Part shown: positions 51,953 to 60,881 of the stretch, one piece after another
Layout: every line of letters starts with the position of its first letter
Position numbering within the stretch: position 1 is the stretch's first letter
Assembly: GCA_963735465.1 (NCBI GenBank)
Contig: CAVTLA010000001.1
Span: forward strand, 4,650,001 to 4,714,000
Length of the DNA stretch: 64,000 nt
Direction: 5' to 3'
DNA from: DASZHJ01 sp963735465
GTDB lineage: Bacteria > Pseudomonadota > Alphaproteobacteria > ATCC43930 > CGMCC-115725
Notes under the pieces: generated by a model
The model's input: only the letters and a program-made list of their open reading frames with translations
Told to the model about the DNA's origin: nothing
The model's database searches: none
Position numbers and translations under genes: made by a program

Positions 51953-52701
51953 CACTCGGACTCCCCGAGATAGGCACGCTGCACCTCGGCGTTGGCGCGG
52001 ACGTCGGCGGGCGGCCCGTCGGCGATGACGCGGCCGCGATGCAGCACGGTGATGGCGTGGGCGAGCTTGAACACCACCTCCATGTCGTGCTCGACGAGAA
52101 TGACGCTGAGATCGCCCTCCGACAGCATCGCCTTCAGGATCTCCACCGCGCGATCCGTCTCCTCGATGGAAAGGCCCTGGGTCGGCTCGTCCAGCATCAG
52201 GAGGCGCGGCTGCTGCGCCACCGCCATCGCCACCTCCAGGAGCCGCTGGTCGCCGTGGGACATGAGGCCCGCCGGTGTCTGGGCGAAGCGCGTGAGGCGC
52301 AGCCGCTCCAGCGCCTGGTCGGCGACGACACCGGATCGACCGAGCACGCCGCCGCCGCCGAGAAAGCGCCAGCGGCCGTCCTCTCGCGCCTGGGCCGCGA
52401 CACGCACGTTCTCCCGGGCGGTGAGGCCGGGAAAGACGTGACAGAGCTGGAAGGTGCGGGCGATGCCGCGCTGGGCGATCGCGTGGACGGCGAGGCCGGT
52501 CAGGTCCTCGCCGGCGAAGACCACGCGTCCCGCACTCGGGCGCAGCACCGATGTGATGAGATTGAACAGCGTCGATTTGCCGGCGCCGTTCGGTCCGATG
52601 ACCGCGCGGATCTCGCCGCGTTCCACCGCCATGTCGACGGCATCGACGGCGACGAGGGCGCCGAAGCGCTTGCCCACGCCCTTGCACTCAAGCAGCGGCA
52701 T
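51952..52701 (-). CDS. livG: Branched-chain amino acid-type ABC transporter ATPase
   Basis: 249 residues. Walker A GPNGAGKSTLFNLI, signature SHGDQRLLEV (degenerate, as in many LivG proteins), Walker B LLMLDEPTQGLS, and VEHDMEVVFKLA. It overlaps the LivM stop by 14 bp. Works as a heterodimer with LivF. Confidence 0.93.
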   Translation of the reverse strand: MPLLECKGVGKRFGALVAVDAVDMAVERGEIRAVIGPNGAGKSTLFNLITSVLRPSAGRVVFAGEDLTGLAVHAIAQRGIARTFQLCHVFPGLTARENVRVAAQAREDGRWRFLGGGGVLGRSGVVADQALERLRLTRFAQTPAGLMSHGDQRLLEVAMAVAQQPRLLMLDEPTQGLSIEETDRAVEILKAMLSEGDLSVILVEHDMEVVFKLAHAITVLHRGRVIADGPPADVRANAEVQRAYLGESE

Positions 52702-53668
52702 CGGGTGCCTCCGCGGCGGCTCGCGGCGTGGCGGCGGGCGTCAGCCGCGTGAGGCGGCCGGTCAGCAGGCCCCAGATGCCTTGCGGCGCGAACATGATGA
52801 AGGCGATGAAGGCGGAGCCGAAGATCAGCGGCCAGAGGTCGGTGATCTGGGAGAGCTCGTGCTCCAGGAACAGGAACGACGCGCCGCCGAGGATCGGGCC
52901 GATGAGCGTGCCGGCGCCGCCCACGATCACCATGATGAGGACGCGGCCCGACGCCAGCCAGAAGAACAGCTCCGGCGAGGTGAAGCCCGCGAAAGGTGCA
53001 TAGAGCGCGCCGGCGAGGCCGCCGAAGCCGTAGGCGAGCACCACTGTCGCGAGCTTGTAGGCCCGCGTGTTGTAGCCCAGCGCCCTTGTCTTCGCCTCGT
53101 TCTCGCGGATCCCCGCCAGCACCGCGCCGAAGGGCGAGCGCACGATGGCGCGGCAAAGGAGGTAAGAACCCACGAGGCAGAAAAGGACGAGGTAGTAGTA
53201 GCCGAGCTTGCCCTGGAACCAGTCGATGCCGAAGGGACCCGGCGGGCGCGGGATGCCGTCGATGCCGTCTGAGCCGCCGGTCACGTCCTTGAAGCGGAAC
53301 AGCATGGCGTAGCCGAGCTGGGCGAAGGCGAGGGTCAGCATGGCGAAGGAGACGCCGGTGGAGCGCGTGCAGACCCAGGCGATGGGCACCGCGATCAGCA
53401 CGGTGATGCCGACCGCCAGCACGATGCCGATCGGCAGCGGCAGTGCCAGGCGAGTGAGGAGCAGCGCCGCCGAATAGGCGCCGAGCCCATAGGCCGCCGC
53501 GTGGCCGAAGGAATAGAGTTTGCAGTAGCCGACCAGCAGATCGAGGCTCATGGCGAAGAGGCCGAAGATCAGCGCCTCGATGACGATGGTGAGGGAATAC
53601 TGCGGCACCGCGAAGGGCAGCAGCACCGCCGCCGCGGCGCCGAGGAGGATCGCAACCCGGCGATTCAC
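52688..53668 (-). CDS. livM: Branched-chain amino acid-type ABC transporter permease
   Basis: 326 residues, about nine membrane spans. Motifs KLYSFGHAAAYGLGAYSAALL near the N-terminus and GGAGTLIGPILGG near the C-terminus are typical of LivM. Its start is 1 bp after the LivH stop. Confidence 0.92.
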   Translation of the reverse strand: MNRRVAILLGAAAAVLLPFAVPQYSLTIVIEALIFGLFAMSLDLLVGYCKLYSFGHAAAYGLGAYSAALLLTRLALPLPIGIVLAVGITVLIAVPIAWVCTRSTGVSFAMLTLAFAQLGYAMLFRFKDVTGGSDGIDGIPRPPGPFGIDWFQGKLGYYYLVLFCLVGSYLLCRAIVRSPFGAVLAGIRENEAKTRALGYNTRAYKLATVVLAYGFGGLAGALYAPFAGFTSPELFFWLASGRVLIMVIVGGAGTLIGPILGGASFLFLEHELSQITDLWPLIFGSAFIAFIMFAPQGIWGLLTGRLTRLTPAATPRAAAEAPDAAA

Positions 53669-53669
53669 C

Positions 53670-54542
53670 TCACTCCTCCCGGCCTAGCAGCCCGCCGGGC
53701 CGGACCACCAGCACCGCCAGCATCAGCAGGTACATGAGGGCGAGGGCCAGGTCCTGGAAGTAGTAGGAGCCGAACACCTGGACGAAGGCCACCAGCAGGC
53801 TGCCGATGATGGAGCCCAGGAACGAGCCCATGCCGCCGATGATCACGATGACGAAGGCATCGATGACGACGTTGGTGCCCATGCCCAGGAACGCCGTCAC
53901 CATCGGCCCCGCCAGCACGCCGCCGAACGCGGCCATGGCGCAGCCGAGGCCGAAGACCGCCGTGCGCACGAAGTCGACGTCGGTGCCCAGCGCATGCACC
54001 ATCTCCGAGTTCTGCGACACTGCCCGGATCAGGAGCCCGGCGCGGGTGCGCTCCAGGAACTGCCAGATCACGAGCGCGGCGCCGACGCCAAGCGCGATCA
54101 GGAACAGGCGGTAGATCGGGAACGGCTGGTTCAGCACCAGGACGATGCCGCGGAGAAAATCCGGGATGCGGGCGCCGAGCGGCTGGGCGCCCCAGATCAG
54201 GCGAATGACCTCGCTCAGAACCACGGCGAGGCCGAAAGTCACCATGAGATAGGCGCCGCCGTCGCGCCTTCCGTAGAGCCGGCGCAGGAAAATACGCTCG
54301 AATGCCATGCCGACGATGCCCACCACGACCGGCGCCAGGGCGAGCGACAGGAGGAAGCTGTCGGTGACCGCCAGGATCGTGAATCCCACATAGGCGCCCA
54401 GCATGTAGATCACGCCGTGGGCGAAATTCACGATCCGCATGATGCCGAAGATCAGGGTCAACCCGCAGGCGATGAAGAACAGCAGCGACGCCTGGGACAG
54501 CGCGTTGAGGCACTGGGTCAGAAGAAATCCTAGAAAATTCAT
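53670..54542 (-). CDS. livH: Branched-chain amino acid-type ABC transporter permease
   Basis: 290 residues, about eight spans. Motifs MRIVNFAHGVIYMLGAYVG, VFGLGCAMAAFGGVLAG and GGMGSFLGSIIGSL. ATG 54542 is used because the upstream extension is proline/arginine-rich and unlike the family. It is 59 bp after the binding protein. Confidence 0.92.
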   Translation of the reverse strand: MNFLGFLLTQCLNALSQASLLFFIACGLTLIFGIMRIVNFAHGVIYMLGAYVGFTILAVTDSFLLSLALAPVVVGIVGMAFERIFLRRLYGRRDGGAYLMVTFGLAVVLSEVIRLIWGAQPLGARIPDFLRGIVLVLNQPFPIYRLFLIALGVGAALVIWQFLERTRAGLLIRAVSQNSEMVHALGTDVDFVRTAVFGLGCAMAAFGGVLAGPMVTAFLGMGTNVVIDAFVIVIIGGMGSFLGSIIGSLLVAFVQVFGSYYFQDLALALMYLLMLAVLVVRPGGLLGREE

Positions 54543-54601
54543 CCGTCGCCTCGGGCGTGCAGCGCCCCGGAAGGCCGGCGGCCCTCCGGGGGACGCCGGC
54601 G

Positions 54602-55840
54602 CTAACTGCTGTAGGAGGAACTCCGGCAATCCGGGGTCGACAGCTCACGGGGATAGATCTTCACGATCTCCGGGATCGGCTCGGCGTATTTCGGATTCTG
54701 ACCGACCTTGACGACGAAGCCCTGGTTCTCGCCCTGATGATCGCATTTGCGCATCAGCACCGGGCCCTTGACGCTGGTGACGTCGAGATCCTCCATCGCC
54801 GCCACGATCTTCATGGGCTCGTCGGAATCCGCCTTCTCGATGGCGGCGAACAGGATCATCAGCGCCTGGTAGACCTCGCCGTCGGTCCAGTCGGGGATCT
54901 CGTTCTTGTATTCGCCCATGAAGGCCTCGACGAAGGCCTTGTTCTGGGGAATGTCGTAGGTGAAGGGATAGCGCGAGGAGCCGATCAACCCGATCGCATC
55001 CTTGCCCAGCACCTTGATGTCGGCCTGGGCCACGATCTCGGTGAAGAACTGCACTCGCGAGCCCAGGCCGTACTGGCTGGCCTGGGAATAGAAGGCGCGT
55101 GCCTCGTCGCCCTGCAGCGCGATGTAGCAGCCCTCGGCGCCCGACTGCATCACCTTGGTGATGTAGGTGGAGTAGTCCTTGTTGCCGACCGGGGTGAAGA
55201 TCTTGTCGACCACCTGCTTGCCGATTTTGGTGATCTGCTCGTCGAAGGCTTTGACGCTGGACTGGCCCCAGGAATAGTCCGATCCCAGCGCCACGAACTT
55301 CTTCTGCGGCGCGTCCTTGAGGTAGAGCGCGACGCCACGGGCGCCCATAGGCGCCGAGGTGTTGGAGCGGAAGAAGCGCGGCACCAGCAGCTCGGCGGTC
55401 AGCCTTCCGTCGCCGTTGCCGTCGGAGATGAAGAAGGCGTTCCATTCCTCGAGCTTCGGCATGATCGCCGCCGCTTCCGAGGAGACGATCACGCCGGTGA
55501 AGATGCGGCAGTTGTCCCGCTCCACCATCTCCTGGCATTTGCGCACGCAGTTTGCGGGGTCTCCGGCGGTGTCCTGAAAGACGAATTCCACCGGACGCTT
55601 CAGCACGCCGCCCTTGGCGTCCGTCAGCTTCTTCACCAGCTTGCAGGTGCGCATGGTCTGCGCGCCCAGGATCGCGTAGCCGCCGGTGATCGCGGTGGGG
55701 ATGCCGATCTTGATCGGCGTTGCCGCGGTGGCGCGGGTGAGATAGGCGGGTGCGGCGACGAGGGCCGAGGCGGCGAGCGCCCCCTTGAGGACCCGGCGCC
55801 GCGTCGCCACGGCTGTGGCTGACGTCTTGGACTTCGGCAT
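54602..55840 (-). CDS. Liv/amide-type ABC substrate-binding protein, Tat-exported
   Basis: 412 residues. Twin-arginine leader (TRRRVLKGALAASALVAAP). Mature protein begins IKIGIPTAITGGYAILGAQT, then SSEAAAIMPKLEEWNAFFISDGN. Two cysteines (RTCKLV, DPANCVRKCQE) could form a disulfide. It is the cognate receptor of the LivHMGF proteins. Ligands of this subfamily range from branched-chain amino acids to aromatic acids; the ligase/crotonase group downstream hints at an acid. Confidence 0.92.
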   Translation of the reverse strand: MPKSKTSATAVATRRRVLKGALAASALVAAPAYLTRATAATPIKIGIPTAITGGYAILGAQTMRTCKLVKKLTDAKGGVLKRPVEFVFQDTAGDPANCVRKCQEMVERDNCRIFTGVIVSSEAAAIMPKLEEWNAFFISDGNGDGRLTAELLVPRFFRSNTSAPMGARGVALYLKDAPQKKFVALGSDYSWGQSSVKAFDEQITKIGKQVVDKIFTPVGNKDYSTYITKVMQSGAEGCYIALQGDEARAFYSQASQYGLGSRVQFFTEIVAQADIKVLGKDAIGLIGSSRYPFTYDIPQNKAFVEAFMGEYKNEIPDWTDGEVYQALMILFAAIEKADSDEPMKIVAAMEDLDVTSVKGPVLMRKCDHQGENQGFVVKVGQNPKYAEPIPEIVKIYPRELSTPDCRSSSYSS

Positions 55841-55911
55841 TTCCCTCTCCCTGTGAAGCGTTGTGCTTATTATCGTCCGGCGCCTCGTTGGGCGCCGGAC
55901 GTCGCGCGCGA

Positions 55912-56418
55912 TTATTCCAGCGTCACCGTGTCGAACTCCGCCGGCAGGATGATCTCCAGGAGCTCGCAGTCGTCGGAGTAGTCGAGGACGGTGTGCTTGA
56001 TCTTCGGCGGCTGCATCCAGGCGGTGCCCTGGCGCATCACCTGCTCGCCGTGGCCTTCGAACTCGTTCTTGATCCAGCCCTTGAGGACATAGACCATCTG
56101 GAACTCGACGTCGTGGAAGTGCAGCTTCGAGACTTCCTCGGGGTTCACCGGCGGGATCATGCGGATGACATGGGCCTGCACCAACCCGCCGGTGGCGGCG
56201 CTCATGCCGAGATCGCGGTACTTCGCGTACTCCCGCAACCCGCCGAGGAAATCCTCCTCCCGATGGTGGCTGACGTTGAATTTCTGCTTCGGCCGTGCCT
56301 TCGCCTTCTTCGCCTTTGCCGCCACCTTCGCCCGGGGCGCTGCGCGCCGCCGTGCCGCTGTCTTGGCGCGCGCCCGCGCCTTCGGTGCCGCACGTCTTTT
56401 GGTCTTTGCTTTCGCCAT
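55912..56418 (-). CDS. Cupin-domain protein with basic histone-like N-terminal tail
   Basis: 168 residues. Residues 1-45 are almost only Ala, Lys, Arg and Pro (for example AKAKTKRRAAPKARARAKTA), like histone H1-type bacterial tails. The rest is a single cupin with motif 1 KLHFHDVEFQMVYVLKGWI and motif 2 region PKIKHTVLDYSDDCELLEI, retaining His and Glu residues for a metal. Such a tail could bind nucleic acid or acidic surfaces. It lies between an SDR (26 bp) and the Liv receptor (71 bp). Confidence 0.8.
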   Translation of the reverse strand: MAKAKTKRRAAPKARARAKTAARRRAAPRAKVAAKAKKAKARPKQKFNVSHHREEDFLGGLREYAKYRDLGMSAATGGLVQAHVIRMIPPVNPEEVSKLHFHDVEFQMVYVLKGWIKNEFEGHGEQVMRQGTAWMQPPKIKHTVLDYSDDCELLEIILPAEFDTVTLE

Positions 56419-56444
56419 GGCTTCCTCCTCGATTACGTCAGGTC

Positions 56445-57176
56445 TTATGCCGCTCCCTGGGGCCGGAGCTCGATCAGGTCGGGGCAGCAATTGGGCTCCG
56501 CTCCCGCCGCGTAGACCACGGCCTCGGCGACTTCCTCCGCCGTGAGCGCGGTGATCTTCCGCGCCTTCATGGCTTCCACCACCACGGGATGGCGGCTGGC
56601 GTCGCGGATATGGGTGTCCACCATGCCCGGCGCGATCTCCGTCACCTTTATGCCGTGACCCTGCAGCTCCAGGCGCAGGCCGCGGGCCACCGCCGAGAGC
56701 GCGTGCTTGGTGGCGCAATAGACGACGCCGAGGCGATAGACATCCCGCGCCGCCGTGGACGTCATGAAAATGATGTGGCCGCGCTTCCGCGCCACCATCG
56801 GCCGGGCGATCGCCTGGGCCACGCGAAAGGCCGCCAGCACGTTGGTGCGGAACATCTCCTCGCACTCGTCGTCCTGCATGTCGAGAACCGGCGCGTAGGT
56901 GAGGACGCCGGCGTTATTGAGAAGGATGTCCACGTGACCGGCGGTGCTGGCGAGGTCGCGCACGAATCCCACGTCGTTGAGATCGCCGGCGACGGTGTCG
57001 ACGCGGCCGCCCGCGGCCTTGGCGTCGGTCTTGAGACGATCGAGCTCTTCCTTGCGGCGACCGGTGGCGATGATGGCGGCGCCGCGCGCCGCGAGAGCCA
57101 GCACGCTGGCCCGCCCGATGCCGGCGCTGGCGCCGGTCACGAGCACGGTCTTCCCCGCCAAACCCTGGCTCATCAT
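56445..57176 (-). CDS. SDR family oxidoreductase
   Basis: 243 residues. Cofactor motif TGASAGIGRASVLAL, NNAGVLTYAP, catalytic Tyr-Lys in VYCATKHALSAVAR and the substrate loop PGMVDTHIR. It fits NADP-dependent YdfG-type dehydrogenases. It may be the first gene of the transcript running through the cupin into the liv genes. Confidence 0.9.
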   Translation of the reverse strand: MMSQGLAGKTVLVTGASAGIGRASVLALAARGAAIIATGRRKEELDRLKTDAKAAGGRVDTVAGDLNDVGFVRDLASTAGHVDILLNNAGVLTYAPVLDMQDDECEEMFRTNVLAAFRVAQAIARPMVARKRGHIIFMTSTAARDVYRLGVVYCATKHALSAVARGLRLELQGHGIKVTEIAPGMVDTHIRDASRHPVVVEAMKARKITALTAEEVAEAVVYAAGAEPNCCPDLIELRPQGAA

Positions 57177-57326
57177 TCCCTCCGCCGGCGTCTTCTTGTC
57201 GTTATTGGCAGCGACTATACAGGCCGCGACGGTGGCGCAAAAGATGGAACTCCCGCGGCACGCCCCGTGCCGCCGCCGGCGCCACCCTGCACCTGATTCG
57301 GGTGGCGCTCGGACAAGATCTGCGGC

Positions 57327-58271
57327 TCAGGCGCGCAGCGTGATGCGGTCGATGTCAGCCATCTCCTCGGCGGTCAATTTCCAATCCACCGCCTTGATGT
57401 TCTGCTCCAGCTGCTCCGGCTTGGTGGCGCCGGCGATCACGCTGGTGACGGTCGGCCGCTGCGCCAGCCAGCTGAAGGCGAGCTCCAGCATGGTGTGGCC
57501 CCGGGTCGCCGCGAAATCGCCCAGGCGCTCGACGATCTCCCAGTTCTTCTCGTTGATGTAGCGGTCGGCGAGGCGCTGGGTGGTGGTGAGACGCGCGCCC
57601 TCGGGCATCTTCGCATTGCGCTTGTACTTGCCGGTGAGGAGGCCGCTCGCCAGCGGGAAGAACGGCAGCAGGCCGAGATTGTACGCCTGCATCGCCGGGA
57701 TCAATTCCTTGTCCAGGCCGCGCACCAGCAGGCTGTACTCGTCCTGGCACGAGATGAAGGCGTTGAGATTGCACCGCGCCGCCGTCTCCTGGGCCTCCGC
57801 CACCTGCCAGGCGGCGTAGTTGGAGCAGCCGACGTAGCGCACCTTGCCCGAGCGCACGAGATCGTCGAGGGTGCGCAGCGTCTCCTCGATGGGTGTCAGC
57901 GGGTCCGGCTGGTGGATCTGGTAGAGGTCGATCCAGTCGGTCTTGAGGCGCTTGAGGCTGCCCTCGATCGCCGAAAGGATGTAGCGGCGGGACGCGCCCT
58001 TGAGCGTCCCCTCCGTGTTCATGGCCATGCCGCATTTTGTGGCGAGGATGATGTCCTTGCGCTTCTCGCCCATGACCTGGCCCATGGCCTCCTCGGAGCC
58101 GCCGAAGTTGCCGTAGATGTCGGCGGTGTCGAACAGGTTGATGCCGAGGTCGTAGGCCTTGTGGATGACCTTGCGGGTGGCGTCGAGATCGATGCGGCCG
58201 CCGAAATTATTGCACCCGAGCCCCACCACCGAGACCCTGAGACCTGACTTGCCGAGGTTCCGCTGTTCCAC
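57327..58271 (-). CDS. Aldo/keto reductase, YghZ/Tas-like
   Basis: 314 residues of TIM-barrel AKR. Catalytic Asp-Tyr in NLFDTADIYGNFGGSE, Lys in ILATKCGM and His in IDLYQIHQPDP. Phosphate-binding end: VTSVIAGATKPEQLEQNIKA. It reduces aldehydes or ketones with NADPH. It has a 150-bp gap to the SDR downstream. Confidence 0.92.
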   Translation of the reverse strand: MEQRNLGKSGLRVSVVGLGCNNFGGRIDLDATRKVIHKAYDLGINLFDTADIYGNFGGSEEAMGQVMGEKRKDIILATKCGMAMNTEGTLKGASRRYILSAIEGSLKRLKTDWIDLYQIHQPDPLTPIEETLRTLDDLVRSGKVRYVGCSNYAAWQVAEAQETAARCNLNAFISCQDEYSLLVRGLDKELIPAMQAYNLGLLPFFPLASGLLTGKYKRNAKMPEGARLTTTQRLADRYINEKNWEIVERLGDFAATRGHTMLELAFSWLAQRPTVTSVIAGATKPEQLEQNIKAVDWKLTAEEMADIDRITLRA

Positions 58272-58370
58272 CGCTAGGCTCCCCTGATGCGCCGTGAATT
58301 TAATGAGCGATCATTGCAAATAGCGGGGCGGGCGTCCATGGCGCGGCCGATCACTGGCTGCAAAGCTGCC

Positions 58371-58410
58371 GTGCGTCCTTCGATGCGCTTCGCTTGCTCA
58401 GGATGAGGAG
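58371..58410. repeat. Dispersed hairpin repeat, copy 9 (right half missing)
   Basis: Only GTGCGTCCTTCGA through GCTCAGGATGAGG is present; the complementary arms are absent and the sequence runs straight into the 3' end of the binding-protein gene, 30 bp later. It cannot form the long hairpin. Confidence 0.8.
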
Positions 58411-58439
58411 CTCTTCTTCGTGGCCTCTCCCATCCCCCC

Positions 58440-59456
58440 TCAACTCCCCGGCAGCTCCGCGATCTCCGGGAAGAACAGGTCCTTCCACGTCTTCGGCGCG
58501 GTCTTGATCGATCCCACCTCGGCCATGAAGCTCGCGTATTTCATCGTGTTCTCCGGCGTCAGAGTCCATTTGACCTGGGGCCCGGCGATCACGGAGTAGA
58601 CGAGGTCGGGCGAGAGCTTGGATTTGGAATCCTCGATCCAGAGCTGGGCCGCGGCGTGCTTGTCGGCGTTGAGGATGTCGGTCGCCTCCTTGAGGGCCGC
58701 CACCAGCGCTCCATAGAGCTTGGGATTGCCGTCGTGGAACTTGCGCGAGGTCCAGGCGACGGTGAAGCTGTGGGATCCCCCCAGCACCTCGAAGGAATTG
58801 AGCACGGTGTGGATCGCCGGGTTCTCGAGCTGCTGCACCTGGAACGGCGGCACGCTGAAGACGCTCTCGAAGGTTCCGCCGCCGGAGAGGAGGCCGATGG
58901 TGGCGTCGGGCGGCGACAGGGAGACGGTGAGAGGATCGAGCTTCGCATAGTTCGCCTTGCCGAATTCCTTTGCCGCCGCCATCTCCAGGGTCACCGCCTG
59001 CACGGACACCTTCACCGCCGGCAGCGCGATCCGGTCGGTCTCGATGAAGTCGCGCACGGTCTTGATGCGGGGGCTGCGCGTGTTGAGGAGGAAGGGCTGG
59101 GAGCTGAGTGCCGAGATGCCCTTGATCTCCTGGGCGGTGCCCTGGGTCTTGCTCCAGACCGTCACCAGGCCGGGCACGCCGCCGGAGACCACGTCGACGC
59201 TGTCGGCGATGAGCGCGCTGTTCATGGCGTCGGGGCCGTTGAAGGTGGCCCAGGTCACCTTGACGTCACCGAGCCCGGCGGCCTTGGCGTATTTCTCGAT
59301 CAGCTTCTGGTGGTCGAGGATGTTGAACTGGACGTAGCCGAGGGAGAATTGCTTGGCGAGGCGGATCTCCTGTACCTCTGCCTGTGCCGGCGATGCGGCG
59401 AGCGATGCCAGAACTGCCGTCGCGGCGAGCATCGAGCGGCCGAGCCCGTGGTCCAT
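58440..59456 (-). CDS. ABC substrate-binding protein, NMT1/aliphatic sulfonate-like
   Basis: 338 residues. Signal peptide (MLAATAVLASLAASPAQAEV), then IRLAKQFSLGYVQFNILDHQ, typical of NitT/TauT receptors. Start 59456 follows an AGGACAGG. No ATPase or permease nearby; it may share the transporter at 2-5 kb, but there is no direct evidence. Confidence 0.88.
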   Translation of the reverse strand: MDHGLGRSMLAATAVLASLAASPAQAEVQEIRLAKQFSLGYVQFNILDHQKLIEKYAKAAGLGDVKVTWATFNGPDAMNSALIADSVDVVSGGVPGLVTVWSKTQGTAQEIKGISALSSQPFLLNTRSPRIKTVRDFIETDRIALPAVKVSVQAVTLEMAAAKEFGKANYAKLDPLTVSLSPPDATIGLLSGGGTFESVFSVPPFQVQQLENPAIHTVLNSFEVLGGSHSFTVAWTSRKFHDGNPKLYGALVAALKEATDILNADKHAAAQLWIEDSKSKLSPDLVYSVIAGPQVKWTLTPENTMKYASFMAEVGSIKTAPKTWKDLFFPEIAELPGS

Positions 59457-59567
59457 CCTGTCCTCCCGAATTATTCTATGTTGGTTCCGACCTTGGCTCC
59501 GCCATGATAGCCTTGTGCGGTGCGGGCGCAATGTGCGGCCTCATTCATTCTTGTGTAGTCCCTCATC

Positions 59568-60731
59568 ATGAAAACTGATGTGGCCGTGATCGGCGGGGGT
59601 GCCATCGGCGCCAGCATCGCCTATTTCCTCCGCGCCCATGCCCGGCCCTGCGAGGTCGCGGTCATCGAGCGCGACCCCGCCTTCAGCCAGGCCTCGACGC
59701 CGCGCGCCTCCGGCGGCATCCGCCAGCTCTTCTCGCTGCCGGAGAACATCCTGCTCTCCACCTTCGGCCTCGAGTTCTTCGAGAATTTCGAGAAGGACAT
59801 GGCCGTCGACGGCGAGCCCGCCCCTATCGGCTTCACCCGCGGCGGCTATCTCTTCATCGTGCCAACCGAAACCATTCCGGTCCTGCAGGCGAATTTCGAG
59901 ATCCAGCAGGCCCATGGCGTCGATGTTCGCTGGCTCGATCCCGCCGGGCTCAAGGCGCAATTCCCCTCCCTGCGCGTCGACGATCTCGGCGCCGGCGTCC
60001 ATTCGCCCACCGACGGCTGGCTCGATCCCAGCTCGGTGCTGCAAGGCCTGCGCCGCAAGGCCCGGGCGCTCGGCGCGAAGCTGGTCACCGGCGAGGTTGT
60101 GGCCATCGAGTGCGAGGGGAAGCGCGCCCGGCGCGTGGCGCTCAAATCAGGGGAGAAGATCGAGGCCGAGATCGTGATCAACGCCGCCGGCGCCTGGGCC
60201 AAGGAGATCGCGGCGATGGTGGGCATGACCGCGCCGATCGAGCCCATGCGCCGCTACGAGCATTACTTCGAGCCGGCGACGCCGATCGAGAAGCTCCCTT
60301 ACGTCAAGGACGTGAACAAGCTCGCCTTCCGCCCCGAGGGCAAGGGCTATACCGGCGGCGTGCCCGACCTCCGCGAGCCGCGCGGATTCAATTTCGAGGT
60401 CGATCACGATTACTTCGAGCGCGTGGTCTGGCCGGCGGTGGCGCATCGCTTCCCCGCGCTGGAGACGCTCAAGCTCAAGAACACCATGCCCGGCCTCTAT
60501 GACCAGAACGAGCTCGACGGCAACGCCATCCTCGGCCCCTGGACCGGCGGCATCGAGAATTTCCATCTCGCCGCGGGATTCTCCGGCCACGGCCTGATGC
60601 ACGCCCCCGGCACCGGCCGCGCCTTCGCCGAGCTGATCCTCGACGGCGGGTATCGCACGCTCGACCTCACGCGCTTCGGGTGGAAGCGCATTGCTGAGAA
60701 CAAACCGTATCGGGAGCGCGGGATTATTTGA
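59568..60731 (+). CDS. FAD-dependent oxidoreductase, DAO/sarcosine oxidase-like
   Basis: 387 residues. The FAD Rossmann motif is VAVIGGGAIGASIAYFL, the RASGGIRQLF segment contacts FAD, VINAAGAWA is the second FAD motif, and GFSGHGLMHAPGTGRAFAEL is the C-terminal family signature. It oxidises an amino or N-methyl compound, giving peroxide or passing electrons to a carrier. No glycine cleavage-type partner gene is present. No tetrahydrofolate domain. Confidence 0.9.
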   Translation: MKTDVAVIGGGAIGASIAYFLRAHARPCEVAVIERDPAFSQASTPRASGGIRQLFSLPENILLSTFGLEFFENFEKDMAVDGEPAPIGFTRGGYLFIVPTETIPVLQANFEIQQAHGVDVRWLDPAGLKAQFPSLRVDDLGAGVHSPTDGWLDPSSVLQGLRRKARALGAKLVTGEVVAIECEGKRARRVALKSGEKIEAEIVINAAGAWAKEIAAMVGMTAPIEPMRRYEHYFEPATPIEKLPYVKDVNKLAFRPEGKGYTGGVPDLREPRGFNFEVDHDYFERVVWPAVAHRFPALETLKLKNTMPGLYDQNELDGNAILGPWTGGIENFHLAAGFSGHGLMHAPGTGRAFAELILDGGYRTLDLTRFGWKRIAENKPYRERGII

Positions 60732-60752
60732 GGGGCGTGCTGTGCGGGCATC

Positions 60753-60863
60753 GTGCGTCCTTCGACGCGCTCCCTCCGGTCGCTTGCTCAGGATGAGGGC
60801 CATTGCTGCCGGCACAAAGAAAATCGCCTCATCCTGAGCAAGCGAAGCGCGTCGAAGGACGCA
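60753..60863. repeat. Dispersed hairpin repeat, copy 10
   Basis: Complete copy between convergent genes, 22 bp after the oxidoreductase stop and 19 bp before the regulator stop. Confidence 0.9.
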
Positions 60864-60881
60864 TTACCGCCGATCCAGCGC

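Noticed and set aside
1967..60863. Insertion sequence or transposon origin for the ten-copy repeat
   Set aside because: Copies lack any transposase gene and are only 110-125 bp; target duplications could not be seen, so they are treated as non-autonomous palindromic repeats.
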